Below, one piece after another: positions 50,883 to 58,842 of a stretch of DNA of 64,000 nucleotides; position 1 is the first letter of the stretch, and each line of letters begins with the position of its first letter. The position numbers and the translations under genes are program-made. The DNA is from Duganella radicis (lineage in GTDB: Bacteria > Pseudomonadota > Gammaproteobacteria > Burkholderiales > Burkholderiaceae_D). The DNA lies in NCBI RefSeq assembly GCF_009720825.1, contig NZ_WNKY01000003.1:248001-312000 (forward strand). Reading direction: 5' to 3'. The notes under the pieces were generated by a model, which did not search any database, was not told the DNA's origin, and saw nothing but the letters and a program-made list of their open reading frames with translations.

Positions 50883-51932
50883 TTACGCCGCCTTGCGGCT
50901 CGCGGCAGGCTTGCGTTTCGCGGCCGCCGTGGCGTGCGTGGTGGTTTTCGCGGTGGACTTGGCGCTGCTCTTGGCGCGCGTGGTCGAGGTGGCGCGGCGT
51001 GCCGTGCTGGCGCCGCCAGACTTGGCGCTGCGCGTTTTCGGCTTGACGTCTTCCTCCTCTTCCTCTTCCTCGTCATCCTCTTCCTCGGCGGACGTGGGCG
51101 TGGGTTTCGGCTTAGCCGCCGCGCCCTTGCCGCCACGCTTGCCCAGGCTATCCTGTAGCAGCGCCACCAGATCGACCACATTGGAGGCTTTTGGTGCGGC
51201 CGTCTCCTTGTCCGGCGCGGTGATGGTCTTGGTCTGGCCGGCCTTGATCTTTTTCTTCACCATGGCCAGCACATCTTCCTTGTAGGTGTCGTGATACTGC
51301 TCCGGCTCCCATTCCGCGCTCATGCCCTCCACCAGCGACAGCGCCATTTGCAGCTCCTTGTCGCTGATGCCGGCCGCCTTCAAGGTGGCGGGCGGCAGCT
51401 TCAATTCCTCGGCGCTGCGGATCTCGGTGGCGTAGCGCAACGTGTTCAGCACGATCTTGTCCTCCACGCACACCAGCGCGCAAAGGTGCTGCTTGGTGCG
51501 CATCACCACCGTGGCGATGCCGATCTTGCCGGCCTTGCGCAAGGTCTCGCGCAACAGCGCATACACTTTGCCGCCACCTTTTGCCGGCGCGAGATAGTAG
51601 GGCGTTTCGTAATAAGTGAGCGGCACCTCGGACGCCTCCACGAAGGCCACGATGTCGATGGTCTGCGTCGCCTCGACGTTGGCGCGCTTCAGATCCTCTT
51701 CCGACAGCACCACGTACTCGTTATCCTCGTACTCGTAACCCTTGACGATATCGTCCCACGTCACCTCCTTGCCGGTGCTTTTGTTATAGCGCTTGTAGCC
51801 GACCGGCGAAAAATCGCGCCGGTCCAGCATGGTCAGGTCCAGGTCGTGCTCCTGCACGGCCGTGTACATCTCGACCGGAATGTAGACCAGCCCGAAGCTG
51901 ATCGCCCCTTTCCACAAAGCGCGTGCGGCCAT
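50883..51932 (-). CDS. ku: Ku protein (NHEJ) with long acidic/basic tail
   Basis: 349 aa. The Ku core (1-260) begins ALWKGAISFGLVYIPVEMYT and includes LDRRDFSPVGYKRYNKSTGK, YYETPYYLAPAKGGGKVYAL and VVMRTKQHLCALVCVEDKI. The C-terminal tail is unusual: a run of Glu/Asp (EEEDDEEEEEEEDVK) followed by about 60 residues rich in Lys, Ala, Ser and Thr (STARRATSTTRAKSSAKS and so on). Basic Ku tails are known to aid DNA binding and recruitment of LigD; the acidic block in front is less common. RBS GGGAG; starts 2 nt after the SDR stop, so the two are co-transcribed. Convergent with ligD. Confidence 0.94.
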   Translation of the reverse strand: MAARALWKGAISFGLVYIPVEMYTAVQEHDLDLTMLDRRDFSPVGYKRYNKSTGKEVTWDDIVKGYEYEDNEYVVLSEEDLKRANVEATQTIDIVAFVEASEVPLTYYETPYYLAPAKGGGKVYALLRETLRKAGKIGIATVVMRTKQHLCALVCVEDKIVLNTLRYATEIRSAEELKLPPATLKAAGISDKELQMALSLVEGMSAEWEPEQYHDTYKEDVLAMVKKKIKAGQTKTITAPDKETAAPKASNVVDLVALLQDSLGKRGGKGAAAKPKPTPTSAEEEDDEEEEEEEDVKPKTRSAKSGGASTARRATSTTRAKSSAKSTAKTTTHATAAAKRKPAASRKAA

Positions 51933-51934
51933 GG

Positions 51935-52930
51935 TCAGGCTCCCACCGATCCGGTCACCGGCAGCACAATGCCCGTGATGTAGCTGGAGCAGCAGGGCGC
52001 CGCCAGAAACACATACGCGGGCGACAGCTCCTGCGGTTGCGCCGGACGCTTCATGTCGGTATCCGCGCCAAATTTGGCGATCTTCTCAGGCGGCGAGTCC
52101 GCGGGATTCAGCGGCGTCCACACCGGCCCTGGCGCCACCGCGTTCACGCGGATGCCCTGTTCCAGCAGGTTGGAGGCCAGCGACTTGGTGAACGCATGGA
52201 TCGCGCCCTTGGTGGTGGAATAGTCCAGCAGATGGCTGGAGCCTTCCAGCCCGGTCACCGAACCGGTATTGATGATGGACGCGCCGCGCTTCAGATAGGG
52301 CAGCGCCGCCTTGGCCATGTGGAAGTAGCCATAGACATTGGTCTTCATGGTCAGGTCGAAGCGGTCCTCGGTGAGGTCGGTCAATTTTTCGGCGTGTTCC
52401 TGAAACGCGGCGTTGTTGACCAAAATGTCGAGCCGCCCAAAACGCTCGTTCGCCTGATGCGCTGCGTCGCGGCAGAACGCAGGATTCCGCACATCGCCGC
52501 GCAGCAAAAGGCAGGTCTGTCCCTCAGCCTCCACATAGCGCTTGGTGTCTTCCGCATCCTGATCCTCCTCCAGGTAGACGATGGCGACGTCCGCGCCTTC
52601 ACGCGCGTACAGCACCGCCACCGCGCGGCCGATGCCGGAATCGCCGCCAGTGATCAGCGCCGCTATGCCGGCCAGCTTGCCGCTGCCAACATAGTCGGGC
52701 GCCAGGAATTCGGGCTTTTGCTGCATCTCGGCTTCCAGCCCGGGTTTTTCCAGGTGCTGGGCCGGCATCGGCGTGCCGGGGTAGTCGTGGTCGGTGGTCT
52801 GCACCGCTTCCTTGCTCTTGCTGGCGACGCTGGCGCGCGCGCCCTGCTGGTCGACCTGATCCTGGCGCTGCTGGATTTCGCGCTGCAGGCTGGCGGCGCC
52901 AGGATCGGCCTTGTTCTCGGAATTTGCCAT
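51935..52930 (-). CDS. Short-chain dehydrogenase/reductase with N-terminal extension
   Basis: 331 aa. The ATG at 52930 follows GGGAG; the frame extends 81 nt upstream without RBS. Residues 1-90 are a charged, Gln-rich extension (REIQQRQDQVDQQG, then DHDYPGTPMPAQHLEKPGLE), then the SDR core: cofactor loop LITGGDSGIGRAV, NNAA in LVNNAAFQEH, Ser in INTGSVTGLEG and catalytic YSTTK. This is the YhdF/YdaD-like general-stress SDR subgroup. Substrate unknown. It is co-transcribed with ku, linking this oxidoreductase to stress and DNA repair by position. Confidence 0.92.
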   Translation of the reverse strand: MANSENKADPGAASLQREIQQRQDQVDQQGARASVASKSKEAVQTTDHDYPGTPMPAQHLEKPGLEAEMQQKPEFLAPDYVGSGKLAGIAALITGGDSGIGRAVAVLYAREGADVAIVYLEEDQDAEDTKRYVEAEGQTCLLLRGDVRNPAFCRDAAHQANERFGRLDILVNNAAFQEHAEKLTDLTEDRFDLTMKTNVYGYFHMAKAALPYLKRGASIINTGSVTGLEGSSHLLDYSTTKGAIHAFTKSLASNLLEQGIRVNAVAPGPVWTPLNPADSPPEKIAKFGADTDMKRPAQPQELSPAYVFLAAPCCSSYITGIVLPVTGSVGA

Positions 52931-53127
52931 GGTGTGCTCCCTTGATCTCGAAGGAACAGTATTGGCGCGGCTCGCCAGCATGACGGTGCGCTCACTCACA
53001 TTCGCCGCCAAACCACGCCCGGCAAAAAAAACTGATCTTTAATGCAAAAAATATTGCTATTTATGAACTTTATGGCACACTAGTAGGGGAGATACTTTTT
53101 ATAATGAGAACCAAAGCAGGGAGCATC

Positions 53128-54594
53128 ATGAATAGCACGGGCGTTTTTTTTAATCCCAGCAGCGAACGCCGGGCAGCGTTCCAGGCATCTTGCGCGGAGC
53201 TGTTCTCGCAGCTGGTACTGTGCGAGAACGTGGACGCCACCGGCGCCGCGCTGGTCAAGCGCGAAGCCGACCTGCTGATCCTCGACCTGACTGGCTTCGA
53301 CCACCTGAACCAGCTGGCCGGCGTGGGCGCGTTGATCCGTAGCCGGGCCGGCGCCCCCATCCTGGTACTGTGCGCTTACGAACATAGCGCATGGCTGCCG
53401 GAACTGATGGCCTACGGCACCTTCGATTACCGCATTTGCCCGGTGCTGGACGACGAGCTGCAAGAAGCCGTCAAGCAGGGCCTGAAAGTGCCGGCCGATC
53501 CGGCCGCCGCCATGCAGCAGGAGCTGCTGGACAAGGAAAAGGAATTGCGCGACCTGCTGGGCGTGCAGCGCAGCCTGCAACGCGCGCTGAGCGGCATCGA
53601 CAACGTCGCCGCCATGTCGTCGCAAATCTGCCTGGCCCTGTGTAACTTCCCGGGCGTGCGCCATACCTCGCTGCTGCACATGAAAGCGCGCGGCGACCTG
53701 CAACTGGTGGCGCAGGAAGCGCGTAACCACCTTGATCTCGGCCGCCTGCTGCAACGCCGCGAGCGCCTGCTGCAATCGCCGCTGCGCGACATCTTCCCGC
53801 CGCTGATGGCGGTCTCGCGCGGCGAGATGGTGCTGCTGGACGCGCCGGAAAAAGCCGGCGATCCGGAACTGGCGATGCAGCTGCATGACCGCAATGTGCG
53901 CATGGTGCTGTCGCTGCCGCTGCGCGCCGAACCGGGCGGCCCTGAAATGGGCGCCATCTGCCTGATGTTCGACCGCCACATCACCTTCTCGCGCGAGCAG
54001 TTTGCCTGCTTCGCCAGCCTGGCGCAATTTGTCAGCTTCGGTCTGGGCATGAGCGAATTGAAGCACCAGAACGACGCCTTGTCCGGCCAGCTGTCGCAGA
54101 TGAGCACCGTGGACACGGTCACCGGCGCCGCCAACCGCCGCGCCGGCGAGGATACGCTGGACAATGAAATCCGCCGCGCGCGCCGCTATGGCCTGCCGCT
54201 GGCGGTGCTGACCTTCGACGTCGGCAGCTTCCGCTCGGCAAACGATTTATACGGTTCCCCGGTCGGCGACCATGCCTTGCGCAAGATCGCGGAAACCGTG
54301 ATGGGCCGCTTGCGCACCTCGGACACGCTGGCGCGCATGCGTGGCGAAGAGTTCCTGATCGTCGCCACCCACACCACCTCCACCGACGCCGTGCGGCTGG
54401 CGGAAAAACTGCGCACGGCCATCACCGAAGCCGACCTGCCGGGCGCCGGCTTTGGGGCCACGGTCAGCATCAGCCTTGGCGTGACGCAGGTCAATGCGGA
54501 CGAGGGCGGCGCCACGGTGCTGGACCGTCTCGACACCGCGCTGCACCGCGCCAAGCGCGCGGGCCGCAACTGCATCGAGCTGGCGACGCTTTAA
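53128..54594 (+). CDS. Diguanylate cyclase-like protein (pseudo-receiver, GAF, RGEEF)
   Basis: 488 aa. The ATG at 53128 is preceded by GGGAG. Residues 1-120 look like a receiver without the acidic pair: the phosphorylation-site-like Asp is in LLILDLTGFDHL, and the Lys position is Cys in DYRICPV. A GAF-like domain spans about 165-320. The GGDEF domain at the C-terminus carries RGEEF instead of GGEEF (ARMRGEEFLIV) but keeps an I-site RTSD five residues before it and the catalytic half DTVTGAANRR. Activity is uncertain: some enzymes with a substituted first Gly are active. Its stop interlocks with the convergent thiolase gene (TTAA). Confidence 0.85.
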   Translation: MNSTGVFFNPSSERRAAFQASCAELFSQLVLCENVDATGAALVKREADLLILDLTGFDHLNQLAGVGALIRSRAGAPILVLCAYEHSAWLPELMAYGTFDYRICPVLDDELQEAVKQGLKVPADPAAAMQQELLDKEKELRDLLGVQRSLQRALSGIDNVAAMSSQICLALCNFPGVRHTSLLHMKARGDLQLVAQEARNHLDLGRLLQRRERLLQSPLRDIFPPLMAVSRGEMVLLDAPEKAGDPELAMQLHDRNVRMVLSLPLRAEPGGPEMGAICLMFDRHITFSREQFACFASLAQFVSFGLGMSELKHQNDALSGQLSQMSTVDTVTGAANRRAGEDTLDNEIRRARRYGLPLAVLTFDVGSFRSANDLYGSPVGDHALRKIAETVMGRLRTSDTLARMRGEEFLIVATHTTSTDAVRLAEKLRTAITEADLPGAGFGATVSISLGVTQVNADEGGATVLDRLDTALHRAKRAGRNCIELATL

Positions 54595-55727
54595 ATCTTT
54601 TCGAGAATGGTCGCGATACCCTGGCCGCCGCCGATGCACTGGGCGGCCAGCGCGTAGCGGCCGCCGGTGCGCTTCAGCAGCGCCGCCGCCTTGCCGGTGA
54701 TGCGCGCGCCGGTGGCGCCCAGCGGATGGCCGATGGCCATGCCGCCGCCGTCGATGTTCAGCACCTCCGGCTTGATCCCCAGTTCGCGCACGCAGGCCAG
54801 CGCTTGCGAGGCAAAGGCTTCGTTAATCTCCGCCACGTCGATGTCTTCCGCCTTCAGACCCGCCAGCCCGAGGGCTTTCCGCGTGGCCGGAATCGGGCCG
54901 ATGCCCATCAGCGCCGGATCGCAGCCGACGGCCGCCATCGAGACGATGCGCGCGCTCGGTTGCAGGCCATGCTTGCGGGCGAAGGCTTCGGTGGTCACCA
55001 GCACCGCCGAGGCGCCATCGGTCAGCGGCGACGAGGTGCCGGCCGTGACCACGCCGTGTTCCGGATCGAAGACAGGCTTCAACGACGCCAGCGCCTCCAG
55101 CGTGGTGCCGGGGCGGATGCAGCCGTCTTCCGCGATCACCTCGCCGGCGGCGGTGGTGATGGGGACGATTTCGTCTTTCAGCAAACCGGCTGCACGTGCG
55201 GCGGCGGCCTTCTGGTGCGATTGCAGCGCCAGCACGTCCTGGTCGGCGCGCGACACCTCGTATTTGCGGGCGACGTTTTCGGCGGTGTCGCCCATGCTGA
55301 TGTAGGTGTCGGTTTCCGCCAGCAGTTGCGGGTGAGGGGAGAAGTTAAAGCCACCCTGCGGCACCATGGTCATCGACTCCACGCCGACGCACAGATAAGC
55401 CTCGCCCAGGCCCGCCTCGATATTGGCGGCGGCGATATGCACCGCCGACATCGACGAACCGCAAAAGCGGTTGATGGTCATGGCGCTGACTTCGTGCGGG
55501 AAGCCGGCCAGCAGCGAGACGATACGCGCCAGGTTGTTGCCCTGCGCGGATTCCGGGTAGGCGCAGCCGAGGATGACGTCATCCAGCTCGCGCGGATCGA
55601 CGCCGGTACGCTCGATCAATCCTTTTACCACCTGCGCGCCGAGATCGTCGGGACGGACCTCGGCCAGCTTGCCTTTGCGGGCGAAATGAAAGGGCGAGCG
55701 CGCATAGGCGCTGATAACTGCTTTCAT
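54591..55727 (-). CDS. Acetyl-CoA C-acyltransferase (thiolase)
   Basis: 378 aa. The nucleophilic Cys89 lies in INRFCGSSMSAVH, the His in GGGMAIGHPLGATGARITG, and the second Cys in AAQCIGGGQGIATILEKI. NEAFA of DVAEINEAFASQALA is also present. It would condense or cleave 3-ketoacyl-CoA in fatty-acid degradation or synthesis; FadA-like length and motifs, with no fadB partner in the window. It is divergent from a TetR regulator 88 nt away, which probably controls it. Confidence 0.93.
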   Translation of the reverse strand: MKAVISAYARSPFHFARKGKLAEVRPDDLGAQVVKGLIERTGVDPRELDDVILGCAYPESAQGNNLARIVSLLAGFPHEVSAMTINRFCGSSMSAVHIAAANIEAGLGEAYLCVGVESMTMVPQGGFNFSPHPQLLAETDTYISMGDTAENVARKYEVSRADQDVLALQSHQKAAAARAAGLLKDEIVPITTAAGEVIAEDGCIRPGTTLEALASLKPVFDPEHGVVTAGTSSPLTDGASAVLVTTEAFARKHGLQPSARIVSMAAVGCDPALMGIGPIPATRKALGLAGLKAEDIDVAEINEAFASQALACVRELGIKPEVLNIDGGGMAIGHPLGATGARITGKAAALLKRTGGRYALAAQCIGGGQGIATILEKI

Positions 55728-55766
55728 GATGGGTTACCTTTTAATGATGGTCGTAATGTTTGATAT

Positions 55767-55780
55767 ATTACGCTCGTAAT
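55767..55780. promoter_or_regulatory. TetR-type operator palindrome
   Basis: Perfect palindrome ATTACG-CT-CGTAAT in the 88-nt divergent region between the thiolase and tetR genes; TCGTAATGT is also directly repeated at 55751-55759 and 55774-55782, 23 bp apart. A TATAAT at 55782-55787 is the likely -10 of tetR, so binding would block transcription both ways. Confidence 0.72.
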
Positions 55781-55815
55781 GTATAATGTCAATAGGGTTC
55801 AAGCAGGAGACGGAC

Positions 55816-56388
55816 ATGAAAGTCAGCAGGGAACAAGTGGCGCTCAACCGCGAGCGCATCGTCGAGACGGCGGCGCGGCTGTTCCGCGAAAAAGGGTATG
55901 ACGGCATCGGCGTGGCCGATCTGATGAAGGGCGCCGGCCTGACGCACGGCGGTTTCTATGGCCACTTCGAGTCCAAGGAGGACTTGCTGGCCGAAGCCGC
56001 CGCGCACGCGCTGAAAAAATCAGTGGCGCGCTGGGAAGGTTATCTGGCCGAGGACCCGGCCAGCGCGCTGGATAAAATCGGCGACGGCTACCTGACCAGG
56101 CAGCATCGCGATCATCCGGAGAAGGGCTGCTCGGTCACCGCGCTGGGCGCGGACATCGCCCGTCTCGGCCCCAAGGCGCGCCACGCCGTGACCGAAGGCG
56201 CCAGCGGCCAGATGGCGGTGCTACAGCAACTGATGCCGGGCGCGGACGATGCCGAGAAACGCAAACAGGCCTTGGCCACGTATGCGGCCATGGTCGGCGC
56301 CATCGTGCTGTCGCGCGCGGTGGATGACGAGGCCTTGTCGGTCGAGGTGCTGCAAGCGGTGCGCGACTCGCTGCCCGGCCCGGGTTAA
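55816..56388 (+). CDS. TetR-family transcriptional regulator
   Basis: 190 aa. The start at ATG 55816 follows GGAGAC. N-terminal HTH: RERIVETAARLFREKGYDGI, GVADLMKGAGLTHGGFYGHF, ESKEDLLAEAA. The C-terminal domain (KGCSVTALGADIARLGPKAR) resembles the TetR_C family regulators linked to lipid or quinone metabolism. It is divergent from the thiolase and probably represses it through the adjacent palindrome. Its stop interlocks with the convergent membrane hydrolase (TTAA). Confidence 0.93.
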   Translation: MKVSREQVALNRERIVETAARLFREKGYDGIGVADLMKGAGLTHGGFYGHFESKEDLLAEAAAHALKKSVARWEGYLAEDPASALDKIGDGYLTRQHRDHPEKGCSVTALGADIARLGPKARHAVTEGASGQMAVLQQLMPGADDAEKRKQALATYAAMVGAIVLSRAVDDEALSVEVLQAVRDSLPGPG

Positions 56389-58709
56389 GTCAGCAGTTTC
56401 ACCACGGCGGCGGCGACGTACGGGCTGTCGTTGTCGAAGTAATGCGTGTGGGCGACGGCGCCGGTGCAAAATTCGGGGCGCGGCGGTTGCGGGCCCGGTG
56501 TCCAGGCGGCCGGCGCGCCGGCGTCCCACAGATTCCTGCCGACGTAATCGCCGCTGCCGTAGCCGTTGCTCCAGCTGGCCAGGCCGGCCTGGCCGATGTC
56601 CGGATTGACCGCCCACGCATAAATGCCGGGGAAGCGCGCGGCGTACAGCTGGCGCAGCGGCGAGCCTACCGTCAGCAGGTCGATGCGGCCCAGTTCCTGT
56701 AACAGGCCGGCGTTGCGCACCTTGAGGTAGCGTAGCAGATCGGCCGTGACGACCGTGCCCTGGCTATGGCAGACCAGCACAATGCGGCGGTATCCTTGGC
56801 TGTGCAGGTAGCGCAGCAGCGACACATAGCGCGCCATGATGTGCAGTCGTGGCGTATGGCCGACCGGCCGCTCGCGCAGCCAGTTGTCGACGTCGATCAG
56901 GGTGTCGATCAGCACCCGCAGGCGCGCAAAGAATCTCGACACCCGCCCCAGCGCACTGACGCCGGACAGCTTGGTCAGGGTGATAAACGCCAGAATGCCG
57001 CCGCCCATCGCGGTGCCGAGGTTGGGGATGCCCTCCAGCTTCCAGGGCGTGTACTGGCCGATCACGCCGTAGGGAATCACAAACACAAAGCCGGCGGCGC
57101 ACAGCCACTTGGCCACATGCAGCAGGCGGAAGCCCTGATTGAGCCAGTGCCACAGGCCGCGCGTGGCGTCGATGTCGACACGGTCTTTGCCGGTGCGCGG
57201 GCGGATCTCGGCCAGCACCGATGGCAGCAGGGCGATCAGTGCGCACGCCATCGCCACCGCCAGCACCAGCAGATAAGGGGTGAACGATTCGCTGGCGCTC
57301 AGCTCGATCAGGTCGCCCATGCGGTCGATCAGAGGCGTGGCCGGATCGCCAGCCTGCGCGAAGGGCCTTTGCAGCGGCGTGTTCATGATGGGGAAGGCGC
57401 CGCTCTTGAGCACTTGCCAGAACGCCGCCCACAGCGCCAGTATCACCGTCAACAGCAGCGGTGCCGGAATGGTGGCGGCCAGCAGGCCGGTGTCGGCTGC
57501 CTGCCGTATCTTGCCGGGACCGGCGCGCCAGCGGCTCAGGCAAGCGGCGCCAAACAGCAGCAGGTTGTTGAGGTAAAGCCCGAGCCAGACCAGCGCCATG
57601 AACGCAAACACGCCTTCGACCAGATGCGCATACCAGATCAGCGCCGCCAGCGAGGGCGGTTGCGGCAGCGGCTCCCACAGCAGGATCACGCCCCAGCAAG
57701 CGGCCAGCACCAGCAGCATGGTCCACCAGCGCAGCGCACCGGGGCGGCTTTGCTGGTACTGCCGGACCAGCAGCGTGGTCAGCGCCAGCAGCAGCGGCAG
57801 CGTGACAGCGAAGGCCACGGCGCCCGGCGGCACATGGCACTCCCAATCGAACGAAACGCCCGCCCCGATCACGGCGCCAGTCAGCAGCAGGATCAGCAGC
57901 ATGCCGTGGCGCGCCAGCCAACCGGGCGCATCGGTGCGACGCAGGCGCGCCGCCAGCACGAGCCCCAGTCCGCCGGCCAAAGCCATGCCGATCAGCAACG
58001 AAGCGCCGATGCGTCCCGCCGTGGTGGCGGGAATCAGGTGCGGCAGCAGCGCCAGGCCCAGGTCCAGCAACAGCAGGTTGCCAAGCGCGATCGGCAGCGC
58101 GAGCAGCCAGTAGCCCCAGGCGGCGGTGCGGTTCAGCCAACTCAGGCCGGCCGGCTGCGGCGCGTTTTTCGGCAGCGCCTCCACCACCGTCGCCAGGGCG
58201 GAGCGGCCGAGGCTGGCGATGTGCAGGAAGATTTGCAGCATTTGCGACAGCACGCTGAAGCCGCTGTGGATGCCGCCATGCGACAGGTCGGACCAGAACA
58301 TTTCATACAGGTCGACGCCGGTTTCTGACTTGTCGCCCTCCGCGTGCCGGTGGCTGCCGCGCAGGCGCGTGGTGCTGTAGAAGCTCTTGTAGCCGGCGCC
58401 ACCCGACAGTGCCATTTCGGTGAACTGGATGTCGGCCGGTTCGCTGGACGGGAAGGCGGTGGCATGCGCGGTGACGCGCGAGCCGCCGGCCTGGGGCATC
58501 TTTTTGTCCGCTGGTTTGATGCCGGGCGGTTCCGCCGCCTGGACGCGCAACGCCTCGGTGTCGACCGGAATGTGCAGCGGCGTGCATTCAAAGCTGGTGA
58601 ACCGCGACGGATAAAAGTGCATCAGTTGCTGTGCCAGCGCGGCGGAGGCGGCCATGGGCTGATGGTCGCCTACGCCGTGTACGGCAATCACCGCAATGCG
58701 CTCGCTCAT
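56385..58709 (-). CDS. Polytopic membrane protein with split alpha/beta-hydrolase motifs
   Basis: 774 aa. I choose ATG 58709, preceded by GGGGAG at 6 nt; an ATG 24 nt upstream lacks an RBS. The N-terminal 170 residues carry an oxyanion-type strand (IAVIAVHGVGDHQPM), then about eight to nine hydrophobic segments (about 190-560), and the C-terminal part has a second hydrolase block with a nucleophile elbow IVLVCHSQGTVVTADLLRYL, TVGSPL and a possible His in VAHTHYFDND. The serine hydrolase core therefore seems split around a membrane domain. Function unknown; a lipase or lysophospholipase acting at the inner membrane is a reasonable guess. Confidence 0.72.
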   Translation of the reverse strand: MSERIAVIAVHGVGDHQPMAASAALAQQLMHFYPSRFTSFECTPLHIPVDTEALRVQAAEPPGIKPADKKMPQAGGSRVTAHATAFPSSEPADIQFTEMALSGGAGYKSFYSTTRLRGSHRHAEGDKSETGVDLYEMFWSDLSHGGIHSGFSVLSQMLQIFLHIASLGRSALATVVEALPKNAPQPAGLSWLNRTAAWGYWLLALPIALGNLLLLDLGLALLPHLIPATTAGRIGASLLIGMALAGGLGLVLAARLRRTDAPGWLARHGMLLILLLTGAVIGAGVSFDWECHVPPGAVAFAVTLPLLLALTTLLVRQYQQSRPGALRWWTMLLVLAACWGVILLWEPLPQPPSLAALIWYAHLVEGVFAFMALVWLGLYLNNLLLFGAACLSRWRAGPGKIRQAADTGLLAATIPAPLLLTVILALWAAFWQVLKSGAFPIMNTPLQRPFAQAGDPATPLIDRMGDLIELSASESFTPYLLVLAVAMACALIALLPSVLAEIRPRTGKDRVDIDATRGLWHWLNQGFRLLHVAKWLCAAGFVFVIPYGVIGQYTPWKLEGIPNLGTAMGGGILAFITLTKLSGVSALGRVSRFFARLRVLIDTLIDVDNWLRERPVGHTPRLHIMARYVSLLRYLHSQGYRRIVLVCHSQGTVVTADLLRYLKVRNAGLLQELGRIDLLTVGSPLRQLYAARFPGIYAWAVNPDIGQAGLASWSNGYGSGDYVGRNLWDAGAPAAWTPGPQPPRPEFCTGAVAHTHYFDNDSPYVAAAVVKLLT

Positions 58710-58842
58710 CTCGCTCTCCCCAGCTTGAGTCATTATTTATATGACATCAAATGGTAAGCGAAGTTTGGCCGCGTATCCTGCAAAATAACGGTGCGGGTTT
58801 TGGTGAATTTCATAATTGTGGCGTGCACGCATCGCAAGCAAA

